From Stenotrophomonas sp. Marseille-Q4652 (GTDB lineage: Bacteria; Pseudomonadota; Gammaproteobacteria; Xanthomonadales; Xanthomonadaceae), in NCBI RefSeq assembly GCF_916618915.1, contig NZ_CAKAKE010000001.1:2897001-2961000 (forward strand): a stretch of DNA of 64,000 nt. Reading direction: 5' to 3'. The position numbers and the translations under genes were made by a program. Of this stretch, positions 37,496 to 46,540 are shown piece after piece (the first letter of the stretch is position 1; each line of letters begins with the position of its first letter). The notes under the pieces were generated by a model that did not search any database, was not told the origin of the DNA, and worked only from the letters and a program-made list of their open reading frames with translations.

Positions 37496-38398
37496 TCAGG
37501 CCGGACGTTGCTGCACCAGCAGCGTGTCGGTCTCCCCCGTCTCCAGGACGCGGTTGGCCACGCTGCCAAGGAGGATTTCACTCAATGCTCCGCGCCCCTG
37601 CGAGCCGACCACCACCAGGTCGACGGGGTGGTCGCGGGCGTGGTCACGCACCAGTCGCGCCGGGTCGCCGGGTTGCACCACCAGCGGGGCGGCTTCGGCC
37701 TGCGCCGGGTCGAGCCCGCAGTCCCTCAACCAGGCGCGCGCCTGGCTGCGCGCCTTGTCACAGGCAGCGTCCAGGGCGGCGTCGCGCCCGGCCGACAGCA
37801 GGCCCGCCTTCGGCACGTGCACTCCGTGCACCAGCGACAGCAGCGGGGCCGGACCGAACAGGCGCTGCGCGGCCTGCAGCGCATGCCGCGCGGCGTCGGA
37901 GAAGTCACTGGCCACGGCGATGCCGCGATAGGGCGCACGTGCGCGACCGTGCACCACGAGCAACGGGATGCCGGCATTGCGTGCCAGCCAGGCCACGCTG
38001 GAACCGAGCACCTGCGGCTCGAACAGGGTGTCCCGTGCCAGGCCGGTCACGATCAGGCCGCAGCCTTCCTCGCGCGCGACCTCCAGCAGCGTGCGGCCGA
38101 CCTGTCCGCGTTCGACGCGCACGGTCAGCGGCGGCGGATCCTGCAGCTCGCCCAGGTCGCGCAGCAGGCGGCGTTCGGCCAGCTGGCGGGCGGAAGGGCG
38201 CTGGTTTTCGGACGTACCCAGCACGCCGTCCACCAGCGATTGCCCGGGATCGTTCTCCACCACCGTGGCCACCACCAGTCGCGCCTGCCATTGCCTTGCC
38301 AGCAGCAGGGCGCGATCCAGTGCACGGTCGCAGCGGGCGCTGAGGTCGGTGGCCAGAAGGACCGCATGCGGAGGCGAAGCAAGGGTGTCGGGGTTCAT
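37496..38398 (-). CDS. Universal stress protein with two tandem UspA domains
   Basis: A 300-residue cytosolic protein of two UspA folds. The first (about 11-148) begins AVLLATDLSARCDRALDRALLLA and has a diverged nucleotide loop; the second (about 155-297) begins GIAVASDFSDAARHALQAA and carries the ATP-binding pattern GSQGRGALSEILLGSVANRV. One working and one degenerate ATP site is common in tandem Usps. It lies 101 bp upstream of the Mrp operon in the same direction and may be read with it; a link between general stress and ion homeostasis would fit but is not shown. Divergent from the epimerase gene. Confidence 0.87.
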   Translation of the reverse strand: MNPDTLASPPHAVLLATDLSARCDRALDRALLLARQWQARLVVATVVENDPGQSLVDGVLGTSENQRPSARQLAERRLLRDLGELQDPPPLTVRVERGQVGRTLLEVAREEGCGLIVTGLARDTLFEPQVLGSSVAWLARNAGIPLLVVHGRARAPYRGIAVASDFSDAARHALQAAQRLFGPAPLLSLVHGVHVPKAGLLSAGRDAALDAACDKARSQARAWLRDCGLDPAQAEAAPLVVQPGDPARLVRDHARDHPVDLVVVGSQGRGALSEILLGSVANRVLETGETDTLLVQQRPA

Positions 38399-38525
38399 GG
38401 GATGCGCAGAGCGGGTGATGGCCCGAGTCTAGCCAAGCCGACGCGGAGGCACGACCGCAACCAACATCGCAGCGGGCGGCAGACGCCTGCGGCACCTGCA
38501 GGGTCGATCCCCGTATCCTTGCGCG

Positions 38526-39443
38526 ATGACGCTTGATGACCTCGCTCCTCCCCGTCCTGGCGTGCCGCCGCGCGCACTGCTGTTTGGCGGCAGTGGCCAG
38601 ATCGGCGAGCGCGTGCTGCACAACCTGCTGCGTGCCGGTTGGCAGGTGGTGGCGACCTCGCGGCGACCACGAGCGGTCGTCGCCGGCGTTGAATGGCGCG
38701 TGGCCGACCTGCTGCAGCCGTGGGCCGCGCCGGAAGCTTTCGATGCAATCGTCAGTTGCGGCCCGCTGGATCATTTTGCCACCTGGTACCAGGCCAGCGC
38801 GGTGCAGGCGCCGCGGGTGGTCGCATTCGGTTCGACCAGCGGCCAGGTCAAGCAGGATTCGGGCGATGCCGCCGAGCGCGACCTGTCGCGCCGCCTGCGC
38901 GAGGCCGAGGCGACGGTGTTGCAGGCGGCGGCTGCACGAAATGCGGCGGCTACGGTGCTGCGTCCGACCCTGGTGTACGGCGCCGGCCGCGATCGCACCC
39001 TGACCGAAATGGCCTCGCTGGCCCGGCGCGCCGGCGTGTTCGTGCTGCCGCGCAGCGCGTGTGGCCTGCGCCAGCCGGTGCACGTGCAGGACCTGGCCGA
39101 TGCCGCGCTGGCGGTGCTGGCCGCGCCGGCCACCGCCGGGCGCAGCTATGACCTGGGGGGCGGCGAGATCCTGGATTACACCGCGATGGTGCGTCGGGTG
39201 CTGGCGGCGCTGGTGCCCCGGCCGCGGCTGCTGCGCGTGCCGCACGCGGCGTTCGTCCTTGCCCTTGCGCTGGCTCACAGGGCCGGGCGGTTGCGCGGCA
39301 TGGGTAGCGGGGCGCTGCAGCGGATGGCCGAGGACCTGGTGTTCGACCTGGAGCCGGCCCGGCGTGATTTCGGCTATGCGCCGCGTGCGTTCGTGATCAC
39401 GCCGGCGATGGTGTCAGCGCCGGCGACGACGTCGGCTCAGTAG
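38526..39443 (+). CDS. NAD(P)-dependent epimerase/dehydratase-like SDR protein
   Basis: A 305-residue extended SDR. The nucleotide site is GGSGQIGERV, preceded by a strand (ALLFGG); dinucleotide specificity is probably NADP given TSRRPRAVV. The usual YxxxK catalytic pair is not obvious: the expected region reads STSGQVKQDSGDAAERDLS, so it may be an atypical SDR binding rather than turning over substrate. RPTLVYGAGRD and the VHVQDLADAALAVL helix follow the family. It overlaps the convergent Mpo1-like gene by 7 bp at the 3' end. The substrate is unknown. Confidence 0.78.
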   Translation: MTLDDLAPPRPGVPPRALLFGGSGQIGERVLHNLLRAGWQVVATSRRPRAVVAGVEWRVADLLQPWAAPEAFDAIVSCGPLDHFATWYQASAVQAPRVVAFGSTSGQVKQDSGDAAERDLSRRLREAEATVLQAAAARNAAATVLRPTLVYGAGRDRTLTEMASLARRAGVFVLPRSACGLRQPVHVQDLADAALAVLAAPATAGRSYDLGGGEILDYTAMVRRVLAALVPRPRLLRVPHAAFVLALALAHRAGRLRGMGSGALQRMAEDLVFDLEPARRDFGYAPRAFVITPAMVSAPATTSAQ

Positions 39444-39916
39444 CGCCAGCCGAGCTGGCGGTAGCCCTTGGCCATGACCCACAGCGGGCCGATGAGCAGG
39501 TAGACCAGGTCGGTGAGGAAGCTCGGGCGGCGGCCTTCGATCCTGTGGCCGATGAACTGCGCGATCCACGCCACCACGAACAGGCCGAGCGCCAGCCAGG
39601 CCAGGTTGCGCAGGCCGATTTCCGCCTCCAGCAGCCGGCACAGGCAGCCGCTGACGAAGAAGAACGCCAGCATGCCCAGGCCGAGCCGGCGCGAGAGGCG
39701 GTTGTAGTACGACCACGCGCCGAACATCGCCAGGGCGGCCCAGATCCCGTTCTGGAACCAGGTGATCAGCGGCGGCAGGCACCACAGCAGGGCGATCACC
39801 GACCACAGGATCACCGGTACCGCGACCACGTGGATGGCCTGGTTGGTGTCGTTGCGGTGGTCGTCCGAATAGCTGGCGAAGTAGCGGTCGAGTGGCCGCG
39901 CGCTGCCCATGTCCAT
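39437..39916 (-). CDS. Mpo1-like (DUF962) membrane protein
   Basis: A 159-residue membrane protein of the DUF962/YGL010w family. Yeast Mpo1 is an Fe(II)-dependent dioxygenase acting on 2-hydroxy fatty acids. Family features are the N-terminal LDRYFASYSDDHRNDTNQAIHVVAVP, with a likely metal-binding histidine in IHVVAVP, and the later FIGHRIEGRRPSFLTDLVYLLIGPLWV with a second conserved His. There are about four hydrophobic segments. The ATG at 39916 is preceded by GGGAGGG. Enzyme activity is inferred from the yeast relative only. Confidence 0.82.
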   Translation of the reverse strand: MDMGSARPLDRYFASYSDDHRNDTNQAIHVVAVPVILWSVIALLWCLPPLITWFQNGIWAALAMFGAWSYYNRLSRRLGLGMLAFFFVSGCLCRLLEAEIGLRNLAWLALGLFVVAWIAQFIGHRIEGRRPSFLTDLVYLLIGPLWVMAKGYRQLGWRY

Positions 39917-39976
39917 GATTCCCTCCCAGGAAACACCCCCGCCCGCAACTGCAGCCAGGTCACGCACGGAGCCGGA

Positions 39977-40903
39977 TCAGTCGATCACGATGCCGGCCAG
40001 CTTCTGCAGCGCCTCGGTGTACTTGGCGCGGGTGCGCTCGATCACCTCGGCCGGCAGCGTCGGGCCCGGCGCGGTCTTGCCCCAGTCCAGTGTCTCCAGG
40101 TAATCGCGCACGAACTGCTTGTCGTAGCTCGGCGGGCTGGTGCCGACCTGGTACTGGTCGGCCGGCCAGTAGCGCGAGGAATCCGGGGTCAGCATCTCGT
40201 CCATGATGTACAGCCGGCCATCGGCGTCGGTGCCGAACTCGAACTTGGTGTCGGCCAGCAGGATGCCGCGCTCGGCCGCGTAGTCGGCGGCGAACTTGTA
40301 GATGCGCAGCGTCGCATCGCGCACCTTCTCTGCCAGGTCGGCGCCCACCGCCTTGACCATCGCGTCGAAGTCGATGTTCTCGTCGTGGTCGCCGACGGCG
40401 GCCTTGGTCGACGGGGTGAAGATCGGTTCGGGCAGCTTCTGCGCCTGCTGCAGGCCGTCGGGCAGGGCAATGCCGCTGACCTTGCCGGTGCGCTGGTAGT
40501 CCTTCCAGCCGCTGCCGATCAGGTAGCCGCGGGCGATCGCCTCCACCGGCACCGGCTTGAGCTTCTTGGTCACCACCGCGCGCTTTTCGTACAGCGCCGC
40601 GTCCACGCCCTCGGGCAGCACGTCGGCGACCTTGATGCCGGTCAGGTGGTTGGGCATCAGGTGGGCGGTCTTTTCAAACCAGAAGTTGGAGACCTGGCAC
40701 AGCATCTCGCCCTTGCCCGGGATCGGGTCCGGCAGGACCACGTCGAACGCGGACAGGCGGTCGGTGGCGACCATCAACAGGTATTCCCCGGGCGGCGCAT
40801 CGGCGGGCAGGCGCTCGCGCGGGATATCGAACACATCACGCACCTTGCCGCGATGGCGCAAGGGCAGGCCTGGAAGATCGGATTGCAACAGCGTGGTCGG
40901 CAC
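39977..40903 (-). CDS. purC: Phosphoribosylaminoimidazole-succinocarboxamide synthase
   Basis: A 308-residue SAICAR synthetase of purine synthesis, of the longer type (about 300 residues) rather than the 240-residue E. coli form. Motifs: [10 protein letters not shown] (nucleotide loop), [56 protein letters not shown] and [12 protein letters not shown]. The GTG at 40903 has AGGAG five bases upstream, and the next in-frame GTG two codons upstream overlaps that site. A plausible minus-strand promoter is GTCACA-N17-TACACT at 40980-41008. Divergent from the J-domain gene. Confidence 0.95.
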   Translation of the reverse strand: MPTTLLQSDLPGLPLRHRGKVRDVFDIPRERLPADAPPGEYLLMVATDRLSAFDVVLPDPIPGKGEMLCQVSNFWFEKTAHLMPNHLTGIKVADVLPEGVDAALYEKRAVVTKKLKPVPVEAIARGYLIGSGWKDYQRTGKVSGIALPDGLQQAQKLPEPIFTPSTKAAVGDHDENIDFDAMVKAVGADLAEKVRDATLRIYKFAADYAAERGILLADTKFEFGTDADGRLYIMDEMLTPDSSRYWPADQYQVGTSPPSYDKQFVRDYLETLDWGKTAPGPTLPAEVIERTRAKYTEALQKLAGIVID

Positions 40904-41047
40904 GGGCACTCCTGGAACTTGGCGTTGATGGCCGTCGATCAGGGACCCGGGGGGCCCGCAGCTGGACGGCGGGCGGCCTAGTGTAAAGCGGTCCGGGCCG
41001 GCTGTGACGTAAAATGTGCGCCTTTGTTGCCCAGGCTGCCAACGACC

Positions 41048-41380
41048 ATGCGCTGGTACGGAAAACTGCTCGGACTGATCGCCGGGGCCCTGCTGTTCCG
41101 GCCCAATCCCCTGTTCGGCGCCCTGGTGGGCCTGCTGCTGGGCCATGCCTTCGACGCCAACTGGTTCGGGATCGGCCACAGCGCGCCGTACCGGGTGCTG
41201 GGGGTGGACCCGGCCGCCAGCCAGGCCGAGATCGATAGCGCCTACCGCCGGCTGATTTCGCAGTACCACCCCGACAAGGTCGCCGGCGCCGCCCCCGAGC
41301 TGCGCGAGGCCGCCGACCGCAAGGCGCGCGAGATCAACGCCGCCTACGACCGCATCCAGAAACTGCGCCGCAAGCGCTGA
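41048..41380 (+). CDS. Membrane-anchored J-domain (DnaJ-like) protein
   Basis: A 110-residue protein with a short hydrophobic N-terminal segment (about 6-33, [30 protein letters not shown]) and a C-terminal J domain (about 48-110) with the HPD motif in [10 protein letters not shown], which stimulates Hsp70 ATPase. It resembles the DjlA ends: an N-terminal membrane hairpin with glycines plus a J domain, but lacks the TerB-like middle, so it is a minimal DjlA-type co-chaperone. The ATG at 41048 is chosen, as a start at 41024 adds eight residues without homology. The rpe gene follows after 11 bp. Confidence 0.85.
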   Translation: MRWYGKLLGLIAGALLFRPNPLFGALVGLLLGHAFDANWFGIGHSAPYRVLGVDPAASQAEIDSAYRRLISQYHPDKVAGAAPELREAADRKAREINAAYDRIQKLRRKR

Positions 41381-41391
41381 AGGCCACCGCC

Positions 41392-42066
41392 ATGTCCAAC
41401 TGCATCATCGCCCCCTCCATCCTGTCGGCCAACTTCGCCAAGCTGGGCGAAGAGGTGGACAACGTCCTGGCCGCCGGCGCCGACTGGGTGCACTTCGACG
41501 TGATGGACAACCACTACGTGCCCAACCTGACCATCGGCCCGATGGTGTGCGAGGCACTGCGCAAGCACGGCGTCACCGCGCCGATCGACGTGCACCTGAT
41601 GGTCGAGCCGGTGGACCGGATCATCCCGGACTTCGCCACGGCCGGCGCCAGCATCATCAGCTTCCATCCCGAGGCCAGCCGCCACGTCCACCGCACCGTC
41701 CAGCTGATCAAGTCGCTCGGATGCCAGGCCGGCCTGGTGCTGAACCCGGCCACCCCGATCGAGGTGCTGGACTGGGTGCTCGATGAACTGGACCTGGTGC
41801 TGCTGATGTCGGTCAACCCGGGCTTCGGCGGCCAGGCCTTCATCCCGTCCACGCTGGACAAGCTGCGTGCGGTGCGCGCGTTGATCGACAAGCGCGGCAA
41901 GCCGGTGCGGCTGGAAGTCGACGGCGGCGTGAAGGCCGACAACATCGGCGAGATCGCCGCCGCCGGTGCCGACGCCTTCGTCGCCGGCTCGGCCATCTTT
42001 AACGCCCCGGACTACGCGCAGGTGATCGCGGCGATGCGCGCCAACGTCGCTTCCGCGCGCGGCTGA
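41392..42066 (+). CDS. rpe: Ribulose-phosphate 3-epimerase
   Basis: A 224-residue TIM-barrel enzyme interconverting ribulose 5-phosphate and xylulose 5-phosphate in the pentose phosphate pathway. Hallmarks: [33 protein letters not shown] (metal-binding His and Asp), DVHLMVEP, the catalytic Asp in [10 protein letters not shown], and [10 protein letters not shown]. It has a normal length and starts 11 bp after the J-domain gene, with the acetyltransferase gene 10 bp downstream; the three probably form one transcript. Confidence 0.97.
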   Translation: MSNCIIAPSILSANFAKLGEEVDNVLAAGADWVHFDVMDNHYVPNLTIGPMVCEALRKHGVTAPIDVHLMVEPVDRIIPDFATAGASIISFHPEASRHVHRTVQLIKSLGCQAGLVLNPATPIEVLDWVLDELDLVLLMSVNPGFGGQAFIPSTLDKLRAVRALIDKRGKPVRLEVDGGVKADNIGEIAAAGADAFVAGSAIFNAPDYAQVIAAMRANVASARG

Positions 42067-42076
42067 GGAAGCGCCG

Positions 42077-42559
42077 ATGGCTGCACTGGACATCCGCCCG
42101 GCCACCGTCGATGACGCCGCACTGATCCTGCGCTTCATCCGCGAGCTGGCGATCTACGAGAAGGCCGAATCCTCGGTGCAGACCGACGAGGCCGGGATCC
42201 GCGACAGCCTGTTCGGCGCCGGTGCCAACGCACGCGCACTGGTCTGCGAACGGGACGGCACGCCCATCGGTTACGCGGTCTACTTCTACAACTACTCCAC
42301 CTGGCTGGGCCGTAAGGGCATCTACTTGGAAGACCTGTACATCAGCCCGGAGCACCGCGGCCATGGCGCCGGCAAGGCGCTGCTGCAGCACATCGCCCGT
42401 CTGGCGGTGGAGCAGGGCTGTGGTCGCTTCGAATGGTCGGTGCTGGACTGGAACACGCCGGCGATCGAGTTCTACACCGCCGCTGGCGCCCGTCCGCAGG
42501 ACGAGTGGACCGTGTACCGGCTCGAGGGCGAGGCCCTGCGCCGTTTCGCCCAGCGCTAA
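42077..42559 (+). CDS. GNAT-family N-acetyltransferase (diamine acetyltransferase-like)
   Basis: A 160-residue acetyl-CoA-dependent acyltransferase. The fold is complete: AALDIRPATVDDAALILRFIREL at the N-terminus, the acetyl-CoA pyrophosphate loop in SPEHRGHGAGKALL, and the terminal strand region SVLDWNTPAIEFYTAAGA. Similarity is closest to spermidine/spermine and thialysine acetyltransferases (YFYNYSTWLGRKGIYLEDLYI matches their substrate wall), so a polyamine or lysine analogue is a reasonable acceptor. It follows rpe by 10 bp. A 10-bp perfect hairpin follows the gene. Confidence 0.88.
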   Translation: MAALDIRPATVDDAALILRFIRELAIYEKAESSVQTDEAGIRDSLFGAGANARALVCERDGTPIGYAVYFYNYSTWLGRKGIYLEDLYISPEHRGHGAGKALLQHIARLAVEQGCGRFEWSVLDWNTPAIEFYTAAGARPQDEWTVYRLEGEALRRFAQR

Positions 42560-42571
42560 CTACGCGCAGTG

Positions 42572-42597
42572 GGGGCGCGGCTTCCCTGCCGCGCCCC
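42572..42597 (+). terminator. Terminator-like hairpin after the acetyltransferase gene
   Basis: GGGGCGCGGC and GCCGCGCCCC (10 bp) enclose TTCCCT, 12 bp after the stop. No U-tract follows, so strength is uncertain. Confidence 0.45.
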
Positions 42598-42745
42598 GGA
42601 AGAAGTCGGAGGCTGATCCTGCCTCCATCCGTCGTCCCTGTAATGGCCTCCCATGGTCCACGGGGTTGATGACCGCGCGATGACATTCACCGGATCCCCG
42701 CAGGCGCATTGCTAGCCTGCGCCGTCCTTCAAGACGGAGTGGTGC

Positions 42746-43672
42746 ATGGCGCTGGAGCAGGTATGGCTGGTCCTCAATGGCAAGGCTGCCGGTGACGAGG
42801 CAATGCGCGAAGCGGTGGGAACCCTGCGTGGGCAGGGCCACCCGCTGCAGGTGCGCGTGACCTGGGAGCACGGTGACGCCAGTCGTTACGTGGACGAAGC
42901 CATTGCCCATGGCGCCCAAGCGGTGGTCGCCGCGGGCGGTGACGGCACCGTCAGCGAGGTGGCCGCCGCCCTCGCCCAGCGCGATGGACCCGCCGACCGC
43001 TTGCCGGCGCTGGCGGTGCTGCCGCTGGGCACGGCCAATGACCTGGCCACCGCGGCAGAGTTGCCGCGGGCCCCGCTGGACGCACTGCGCGCGCTGGACC
43101 AGTACCCCGCGGTGCCCGTGGACCTGCTGCGGGTGGAGGCCAACGGCCAGGCACGGTGGTGCGTGAACCTGGCCAGTGGCGGCTTCGGCACCGAGGTCAC
43201 CGTGGAGACCGCCGAAGGGCTCAAGAGCATGCTCGGCGGCCTGGCCTACGTGATCACCGGCATCGCCAAACTGGGTCGCATCGATACCGTGCAGGCCCGC
43301 TTCGAGGGTCCCGGCTTCAGCTGGAATGGCAGCTTCATCGCGCTGGGCATCGGCAACGGCCGCCAGGCGGGCGGCGGCCAGGTGCTGTGCCCGGACGCGC
43401 GGCTGGATGACGGCCTGCTTGACCTGACCATCGTTCCCGAGCTGTCCGGCGAGGTGAAGGCCACGCTGGGTGCGCTGGTCGGCGGCGGCAAGGAGGCGGC
43501 GCTGGAACGCATCGCGGTGCGTGCGCAGATGCGCTCGCTGCACATCGAGGGTGACGACCCGTTGACCCTGAACCTGGACGGCGAACCGCTGCAGTCCCGG
43601 CGCTTCGACATCAGCTGCGTGCCCGGTCGCATCCGCATGCACCTGCCCGCCGGCTGCCCGCTGCTGGCCTGA
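42746..43672 (+). CDS. yegS: Lipid kinase YegS-like protein
   Basis: A 308-residue diacylglycerol-kinase-family enzyme. The ATP-binding GGDGTVSEV is at about 61-69; [11 protein letters not shown] is the second nucleotide motif, and the C-terminal beta-sandwich carries DGLLDL and [14 protein letters not shown]. coli YegS phosphorylates phosphatidylglycerol in vitro. It lacks a membrane segment, typical of the family. It stands between the acetyltransferase gene and trpE, with a 159-bp gap before trpE. Confidence 0.9.
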   Translation: MALEQVWLVLNGKAAGDEAMREAVGTLRGQGHPLQVRVTWEHGDASRYVDEAIAHGAQAVVAAGGDGTVSEVAAALAQRDGPADRLPALAVLPLGTANDLATAAELPRAPLDALRALDQYPAVPVDLLRVEANGQARWCVNLASGGFGTEVTVETAEGLKSMLGGLAYVITGIAKLGRIDTVQARFEGPGFSWNGSFIALGIGNGRQAGGGQVLCPDARLDDGLLDLTIVPELSGEVKATLGALVGGGKEAALERIAVRAQMRSLHIEGDDPLTLNLDGEPLQSRRFDISCVPGRIRMHLPAGCPLLA

Positions 43673-43831
43673 GTACCGCAGGGTTTCGCCGCGCCGGAAG
43701 CTGCGGTACATTCCTTCGGGTGTCCCTCCTGACGACCCCGCATACCCTTTCTTCCGCTCGCCGCTGGTGGCGATGGTGGCCTGTTGCCGTCGTCCGTACC
43801 GCCACCGCCGTTTCCCGGAAGGAAAGTCGTC

Positions 43832-45307
43832 TTGATCACGCAAGCGCAGTTCAACCAGCAGGCCGCTGAAGGCCACACCCGCATCCCTGTCGTCCGTGAA
43901 GTGCTGTCCGACCTGGACACGCCGCTCTCGGTCTATCTCAAGCTCGCCGACCAGCCGCACACCTACCTGTTCGAATCGGTGGAAGGTGGCGAACGCTTTG
44001 GCCGCTACTCGATCATCGGCCTGCCCGCGCGCCGGGTGTACAGCTTCCGCGGCAACACGCTGAGCGTCAGCGAGCGTGGCCAGCTGGTCGAAACCCGGCA
44101 GGTCGCCGATCCGTTCGCCGAAGTGGAGGCGCTGCGCAGCGCGCATTCGGTACCGAAGCTGGACGGCCTGCCCGGTTTCACCGGTGGCCTGGTCGGCTGG
44201 TTCGGTTTCGAGTGCATCGGCTACATCGAGCCACGACTGGCGCCGCCACGCGGCCGCGACGAACTCGGCACCCCGGACATCCTGCTGATGCTCTCCGAAG
44301 AGCTGGCGGTGTTCGACAACCTCAAGGGCCGGCTGTACCTGGTCGTGCATGCCGACCCGCGCGAAGACGGCGCCTGGGAGAACGCGCAGGCGCGGCTGGA
44401 TGCACTGGTTTCGCAGCTGCGTGCACCGGGCGCCGGCTATCCCGCGCCGATCACCTCGGACGTGCTGGACGAGGACGACTTCGTCTCCGGATTCACCCGC
44501 GAGGGCTTCATCGCCGCGGTGGAGAAGTCCAAGGAATACATCCGCGCCGGCGACATCTTCCAGGTGGTGCTGAGCCAGCGCCTGAGCGTGCCGTTCAAGG
44601 CGCGACCGGTGGATGTCTACCGCGCGCTGCGTGCGCTCAACCCCTCGCCGTACATGTACTTCCTCGACGTGGGCGACGTGCAGGTGGTCGGCTCCTCGCC
44701 GGAGATCCTGGTGCGCCTGCAGGACGGCGAGGTCACCGTGCGCCCGATCGCCGGTACCCGCCCGCGTGGCGCCACGCCCGAACAGGACGTGGCGCTGGAA
44801 GCCGAGCTGCTGGCCGATCCCAAGGAACGCGCCGAGCACCTGATGCTGATCGACCTTGGCCGCAACGACGCCGGGCGCGTGTCGCGCGCCGGTACCGTGG
44901 AAGTGGGTGAGCAGTTCGTGATCGAGCGTTACAGCCACGTCATGCATATCGTCAGCGAGGTCACCGGCCAGCTGCAGGACGGGCTGAGCTACGCCGACGT
45001 GCTGCGCGCGACCTTCCCGGCCGGCACCGTATCCGGCGCGCCGAAGATCCGTGCGCTGGAAGTGATCCGTGAGCTGGAGCCGATCAAGCGCAACGTCTAC
45101 GCCGGCTCCATCGGCTACATCGGCTGGCACGGCGATGCCGACACCGCCATCGCCATCCGCACCGCGGTGATCAAGGACGAGCGCCTGTACGTGCAGGCCG
45201 GCGCTGGCATCGTCTACGACTCGGACCCGGCAAAGGAATGGGACGAGACGATGAACAAGGGCCGCGCGCTGTTCCGTGCGGTGGCCCAGGCGGCCAAGGG
45301 GCTGTGA
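43832..45307 (+). CDS. trpE: Anthranilate synthase component I
   Basis: A 491-residue enzyme that with TrpG converts chorismate and glutamine to anthranilate. Landmarks are the feedback-site segment YLFESVEGGERFGRYS, PSPYMYFLD, PIAGTRPRG, DLGRNDAGRV and FPAGTVSGAPK. The start is TTG at 43832, with GGAAGG nine bases upstream and the family's N-terminal ITQAQF immediately after; an ATG 48 bp upstream gives a non-homologous Pro-rich leader. Upstream lies a short run of Trp codons (43765-43779) that may be part of an attenuator. First gene of the trp operon. Confidence 0.95.
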   Translation: MITQAQFNQQAAEGHTRIPVVREVLSDLDTPLSVYLKLADQPHTYLFESVEGGERFGRYSIIGLPARRVYSFRGNTLSVSERGQLVETRQVADPFAEVEALRSAHSVPKLDGLPGFTGGLVGWFGFECIGYIEPRLAPPRGRDELGTPDILLMLSEELAVFDNLKGRLYLVVHADPREDGAWENAQARLDALVSQLRAPGAGYPAPITSDVLDEDDFVSGFTREGFIAAVEKSKEYIRAGDIFQVVLSQRLSVPFKARPVDVYRALRALNPSPYMYFLDVGDVQVVGSSPEILVRLQDGEVTVRPIAGTRPRGATPEQDVALEAELLADPKERAEHLMLIDLGRNDAGRVSRAGTVEVGEQFVIERYSHVMHIVSEVTGQLQDGLSYADVLRATFPAGTVSGAPKIRALEVIRELEPIKRNVYAGSIGYIGWHGDADTAIAIRTAVIKDERLYVQAGAGIVYDSDPAKEWDETMNKGRALFRAVAQAAKGL

Positions 45308-45405
45308 TCCGATCGGATGCGGCGGCATTTGCCGGCGCGCCACTTACTTTCCTGGGCCGCGCTGCGGGCGCGTCACCACTCTGCTGACAGGCAACGGTAC
45401 CAACC

Positions 45406-45987
45406 ATGCTGTGGATGATCGACAACTACGACAGCTTCACCTACAACCTCGTGCAGTACCTGCAGACGCTGGGCGCCGAGGTCAAGGTGGTGCGCAATGA
45501 CGCGATGAGCGTGGACGAGATTGCCGCGCAGCGGCCCGCGGGCATCGTCATTTCGCCCGGTCCGTGCACGCCGAACGAGGCCGGTGTTTCGCTGGAACTG
45601 ATCGAGCGGCTGGGCCCGACCACGCCGATCCTCGGCGTGTGCCTGGGCCATCAGGGCATCGGCCAGGTCTATGGCGGCAAGGTGATCCGCGCCGGCAACA
45701 TCATGCACGGCAAGACCTCGCCGATCCGCCATGAAGGCAAGGGCGTGTTCGCCGGCCTGCCGGACCGCTACCAGGCCACGCGCTACCACTCGCTGGTGGT
45801 GGACAAGGACAGCCTGCCGGAGGACCTGGAAATCACCGCCTGGACCGAGAACGAGGACGGTTCGATGGAGGAGATCATGGGCCTGCGCCACCGCCGGTTC
45901 CCGGTGGAGGGCGTGCAGTTCCATCCCGAGTCCATCCTCACCGAGCACGGCCACGCCCTGCTGAAGAACTTCCTGGAGCGCACGTGA
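45406..45987 (+). CDS. trpG: Anthranilate synthase component II (glutamine amidotransferase)
   Basis: A 193-residue class I glutamine amidotransferase providing ammonia for TrpE. The catalytic Cys79 is in ILGVCLGHQ and the His-Glu pair is in QFHPESI; the oxyanion strand is in [11 protein letters not shown]. The ATG at 45406 starts with MIDNYDSF. In some proteobacteria this subunit is shared with para-aminobenzoate synthase; that is unknown here. It overlaps the DUF1543 gene by four bases at its end (GTGA). Confidence 0.96.
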   Translation: MLWMIDNYDSFTYNLVQYLQTLGAEVKVVRNDAMSVDEIAAQRPAGIVISPGPCTPNEAGVSLELIERLGPTTPILGVCLGHQGIGQVYGGKVIRAGNIMHGKTSPIRHEGKGVFAGLPDRYQATRYHSLVVDKDSLPEDLEITAWTENEDGSMEEIMGLRHRRFPVEGVQFHPESILTEHGHALLKNFLERT

Positions 45988-46520
45988 GCGCGACTGCGTC
46001 CGCAACTGGCGCCGAGGACAGCCTGAAGCTGTTCGTGGTGATGCTGGGCGGGCGCGCCGCACGCGCCAATACCGAAGTGCACGACGTGGTGTTCGCGGTG
46101 GCTCCGTCGCTGCAGAAGGCCTACCCGCAGCTGCGCCAGCAGTGGTTCGGCGAGAAGGCCGGGCTGCACATCGATTCGTGGATGGAAGTCGATGGCGTGG
46201 ACGAATGGCAGGTCAGGCTGGGCGAACAGCCGCCACCTGCCGATGCGTCGCACCTGTACTTCGTCAACCTCGGTGGTTACGCGCCCGGGGAGTTCGGCGA
46301 AGCCCATCGTTATCTGCTGGTCGTCGCCGGTGATCCGGCACAGGCCAAGCGCCTTGCCCTGCAGCAGGCCGACCGGCAGTGGCTCAAGCCGCATCGCGAT
46401 GCGCTGTTCGAGGTCGACACCTGCCTGCCGCTGGGGCCGGTCGGCGGCCTGCACGTGCAGCTGCAGCGCGGCCCGCACGCGGGCATCCGCAGCCACAGCG
46501 ACTACATCGTCATTTCCTGA
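45984..46520 (+). CDS. DUF1543 protein inserted in the trp operon
   Basis: A 178-residue protein with the DUF1543 fold: [27 protein letters not shown], followed by [25 protein letters not shown] and a second half ([26 protein letters not shown]) of similar beta-alpha organisation. No catalytic residues are evident. The GTG overlaps the trpG stop by four bases, and trpD begins 20 bp after its stop, so it is translated together with tryptophan enzymes. The function of the family is unknown; position here suggests a link with anthranilate synthesis but does not show it. Confidence 0.85.
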   Translation: MSATASATGAEDSLKLFVVMLGGRAARANTEVHDVVFAVAPSLQKAYPQLRQQWFGEKAGLHIDSWMEVDGVDEWQVRLGEQPPPADASHLYFVNLGGYAPGEFGEAHRYLLVVAGDPAQAKRLALQQADRQWLKPHRDALFEVDTCLPLGPVGGLHVQLQRGPHAGIRSHSDYIVIS

Positions 46521-46540
46521 TTTCCCGGAGTTCCCCGCTC

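Noticed and set aside
41003..41015. TAAAAT as a strong promoter -10 for the J-domain gene
   Set aside because: No acceptable -35 lies 16-18 bp upstream on the plus strand.
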